Shown here: in pieces, positions 5,892 to 6,319 of the stretch
Position numbering within the stretch: the first letter of the stretch is position 1
Layout of the letters: the number at the start of each line of letters is the position of its first letter
DNA from: Tannerella sp.
GTDB taxonomy: Bacteria; Bacteroidota; Bacteroidia; Bacteroidales; Tannerellaceae
Direction of reading: 5' to 3'
Assembly: GCA_031271245.1 (NCBI GenBank)
Contig: JAISWC010000253.1
Location: 1-6,319 of the forward strand
Length of the DNA stretch: 6,319 nucleotides
The notes under the pieces: model-generated
Databases searched by the model: none
What the model saw: the letters and a program-made list of their open reading frames with translations, nothing else
Told to the model about the DNA's origin: nothing
Position numbers and translations under genes: made by a program

Positions 5892-6164
5892 ATGACGACA
5901 CTTGCTGATATTCTCAAAGATTCGGATTATAAACAGGCGCAATTCGATCTTATGCTGATTCAGGAATTTGAACGAAAAATCGTTATCCGCACGGATAAGA
6001 ACGGGAAACAAATTCCATATATCAACTGCGCTATACGCAAAAAAGAAATCCGCCTTACACCCGAAGAAGCTGTCCGGCAACTGTATCTGGAAATATTACT
6101 TGGCGATTACCAATATCCTGCCGACCGCATAGAATTGGAGTACGCCGTGAATTTCGGACGGTAA
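5892..6164 (+). CDS. HsdR-N-domain restriction protein, N-terminal fragment ended by premature TAA
   Basis: A 90-aa reading frame from the ATG at 5892 (MTTLADILKDSDYKQAQFD). An upstream in-frame extension to 5820 is rejected because it would start inside the promoter. The sequence matches, from memory, the N-terminus of Bacteroidetes proteins in which a type I restriction HsdR-like nuclease domain is usually followed by an N6-adenine methylase. Diagnostic stretches are YINCAIRKKEIRLTPEE (54-70), AVRQLYLEILLGDYQYPADR (71-90 of the 24-residue-extended frame, 47 onward here) and YAVNFGR at the very end. The TAA at 6162-6164 falls where relatives commonly read FGR-E-KKRADI, so a G-to-T change of a GAA codon is the simplest origin. 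The fragment lacks every catalytic residue and would not be active alone. Codon use is visibly more A+T-rich than in pfkA or thyA, consistent with an acquired defence gene. Confidence 0.75.
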   Translation: MTTLADILKDSDYKQAQFDLMLIQEFERKIVIRTDKNGKQIPYINCAIRKKEIRLTPEEAVRQLYLEILLGDYQYPADRIELEYAVNFGR

Positions 6165-6319
6165 AAGAAACGCGCCGATATTGTGATTTTCGACAAACAA
6201 CAGACCACTTCGCCCTATATCATCGTGGAGATGAAAAAACCGAAACTCAAAGACGGCAAGGAACAGTTGAAATCGTACTGCAACGCTACCGGAGCGCCTA
6301 TCGGCGTGTGGACAAACGG
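6165..6319 (+). pseudogene. Continuation of the HsdR-N nuclease domain after the in-frame stop (partial, runs off right edge)
   Basis: In the same frame as the preceding fragment, the sequence stays open for 51 codons to the window end: KKRADIVIFDKQQ, then YIIVEMKKPKLKDGKEQLK and SYCNATGAPIGVWTN. This is the PD-(D/E)xK core of the HsdR family: Asp in RADIV, Glu-x-Lys in VEMKK, and QxxxY in QLKSY. Every motif is intact and correctly spaced, so the stop is either very recent, a sequence error, or bypassed. No internal start could rebuild the domain: the GTG at 6183 is after the Asp, and the ATG at 6231 is after both the Asp and the Glu. In relatives an N6-adenine methylase part normally follows, with a specificity subunit nearby, but this lies outside the window. 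Calling it a pseudogene depends on the TAA being real. Confidence 0.7.

Noticed and set aside
5691..6080. N-terminal extension of thyA by 130 residues
   Set aside because: It would run through both divergent promoters and into the HsdR-N gene; the 264-aa form matches E. coli ThyA exactly in length and numbering.
1..6319. tRNA, rRNA, CRISPR array, insertion sequence or phage attachment site
   Set aside because: I found no conserved tRNA T-loop pattern, spaced palindromic repeat series, terminal inverted repeats or transposase/integrase motifs in the window.

Overview
The window looks like a chromosomal segment from a member of the Bacteroidota, probably Bacteroidales, with fairly GC-rich housekeeping genes. 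Three things point there. Several intergenic regions carry the Bacteroidetes sigma-factor promoter pattern TTTG-N19-21-TAnnTTTG. There are DUF1573 exported proteins with the CGCT motif. The intergenic DNA is A+T-rich, and the proteins themselves (PfkA, MeaB, FolA, ThyA) read like Bacteroidales versions from memory. No species is assigned.

Layout from left to right. Positions 1-85 hold the first 28 codons of a minus-strand gene for a small exported Cys-rich protein, cut by the window edge, with its own promoter. Positions 98-620 are non-coding A+T-rich DNA with a few repeats. Then comes pfkA (plus strand), an ATP-dependent 6-phosphofructokinase. It converges, with a 6-bp gap, on a minus-strand cluster that in transcription order is thyA, folA, a short DUF1573 protein, a longer DUF1573 protein, and meaB. 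ThyA and FolA form the dTMP/tetrahydrofolate cycle: ThyA oxidises methylene-tetrahydrofolate to dihydrofolate and FolA reduces it again. A second promoter -7 box directly after the folA stop codon probably starts a separate transcript for the DUF1573 pair and meaB. The last two of these genes overlap by 4 bp.

On the right, a 201-bp divergent region carries two back-to-back consensus promoters, one for thyA (minus) and one for a plus-strand gene starting at 5892. That gene encodes a type I restriction enzyme HsdR-N-like nuclease domain, probably the front end of a restriction-modification protein continuing beyond the window. An in-frame TAA at codon 91 interrupts it. The reading frame stays open on the far side and preserves the complete nuclease motif set to the window end. 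This is the most notable feature of the window.

I see no CRISPR array, tRNA, rRNA or insertion sequence, and no strong evidence of an undescribed multi-gene system. The points worth a second look are the interrupted restriction gene, promoters lying almost on the start codons of thyA and the left-edge gene, a homopolymer inside a promoter spacer, and the duplicated DUF1573 pair coupled to meaB.
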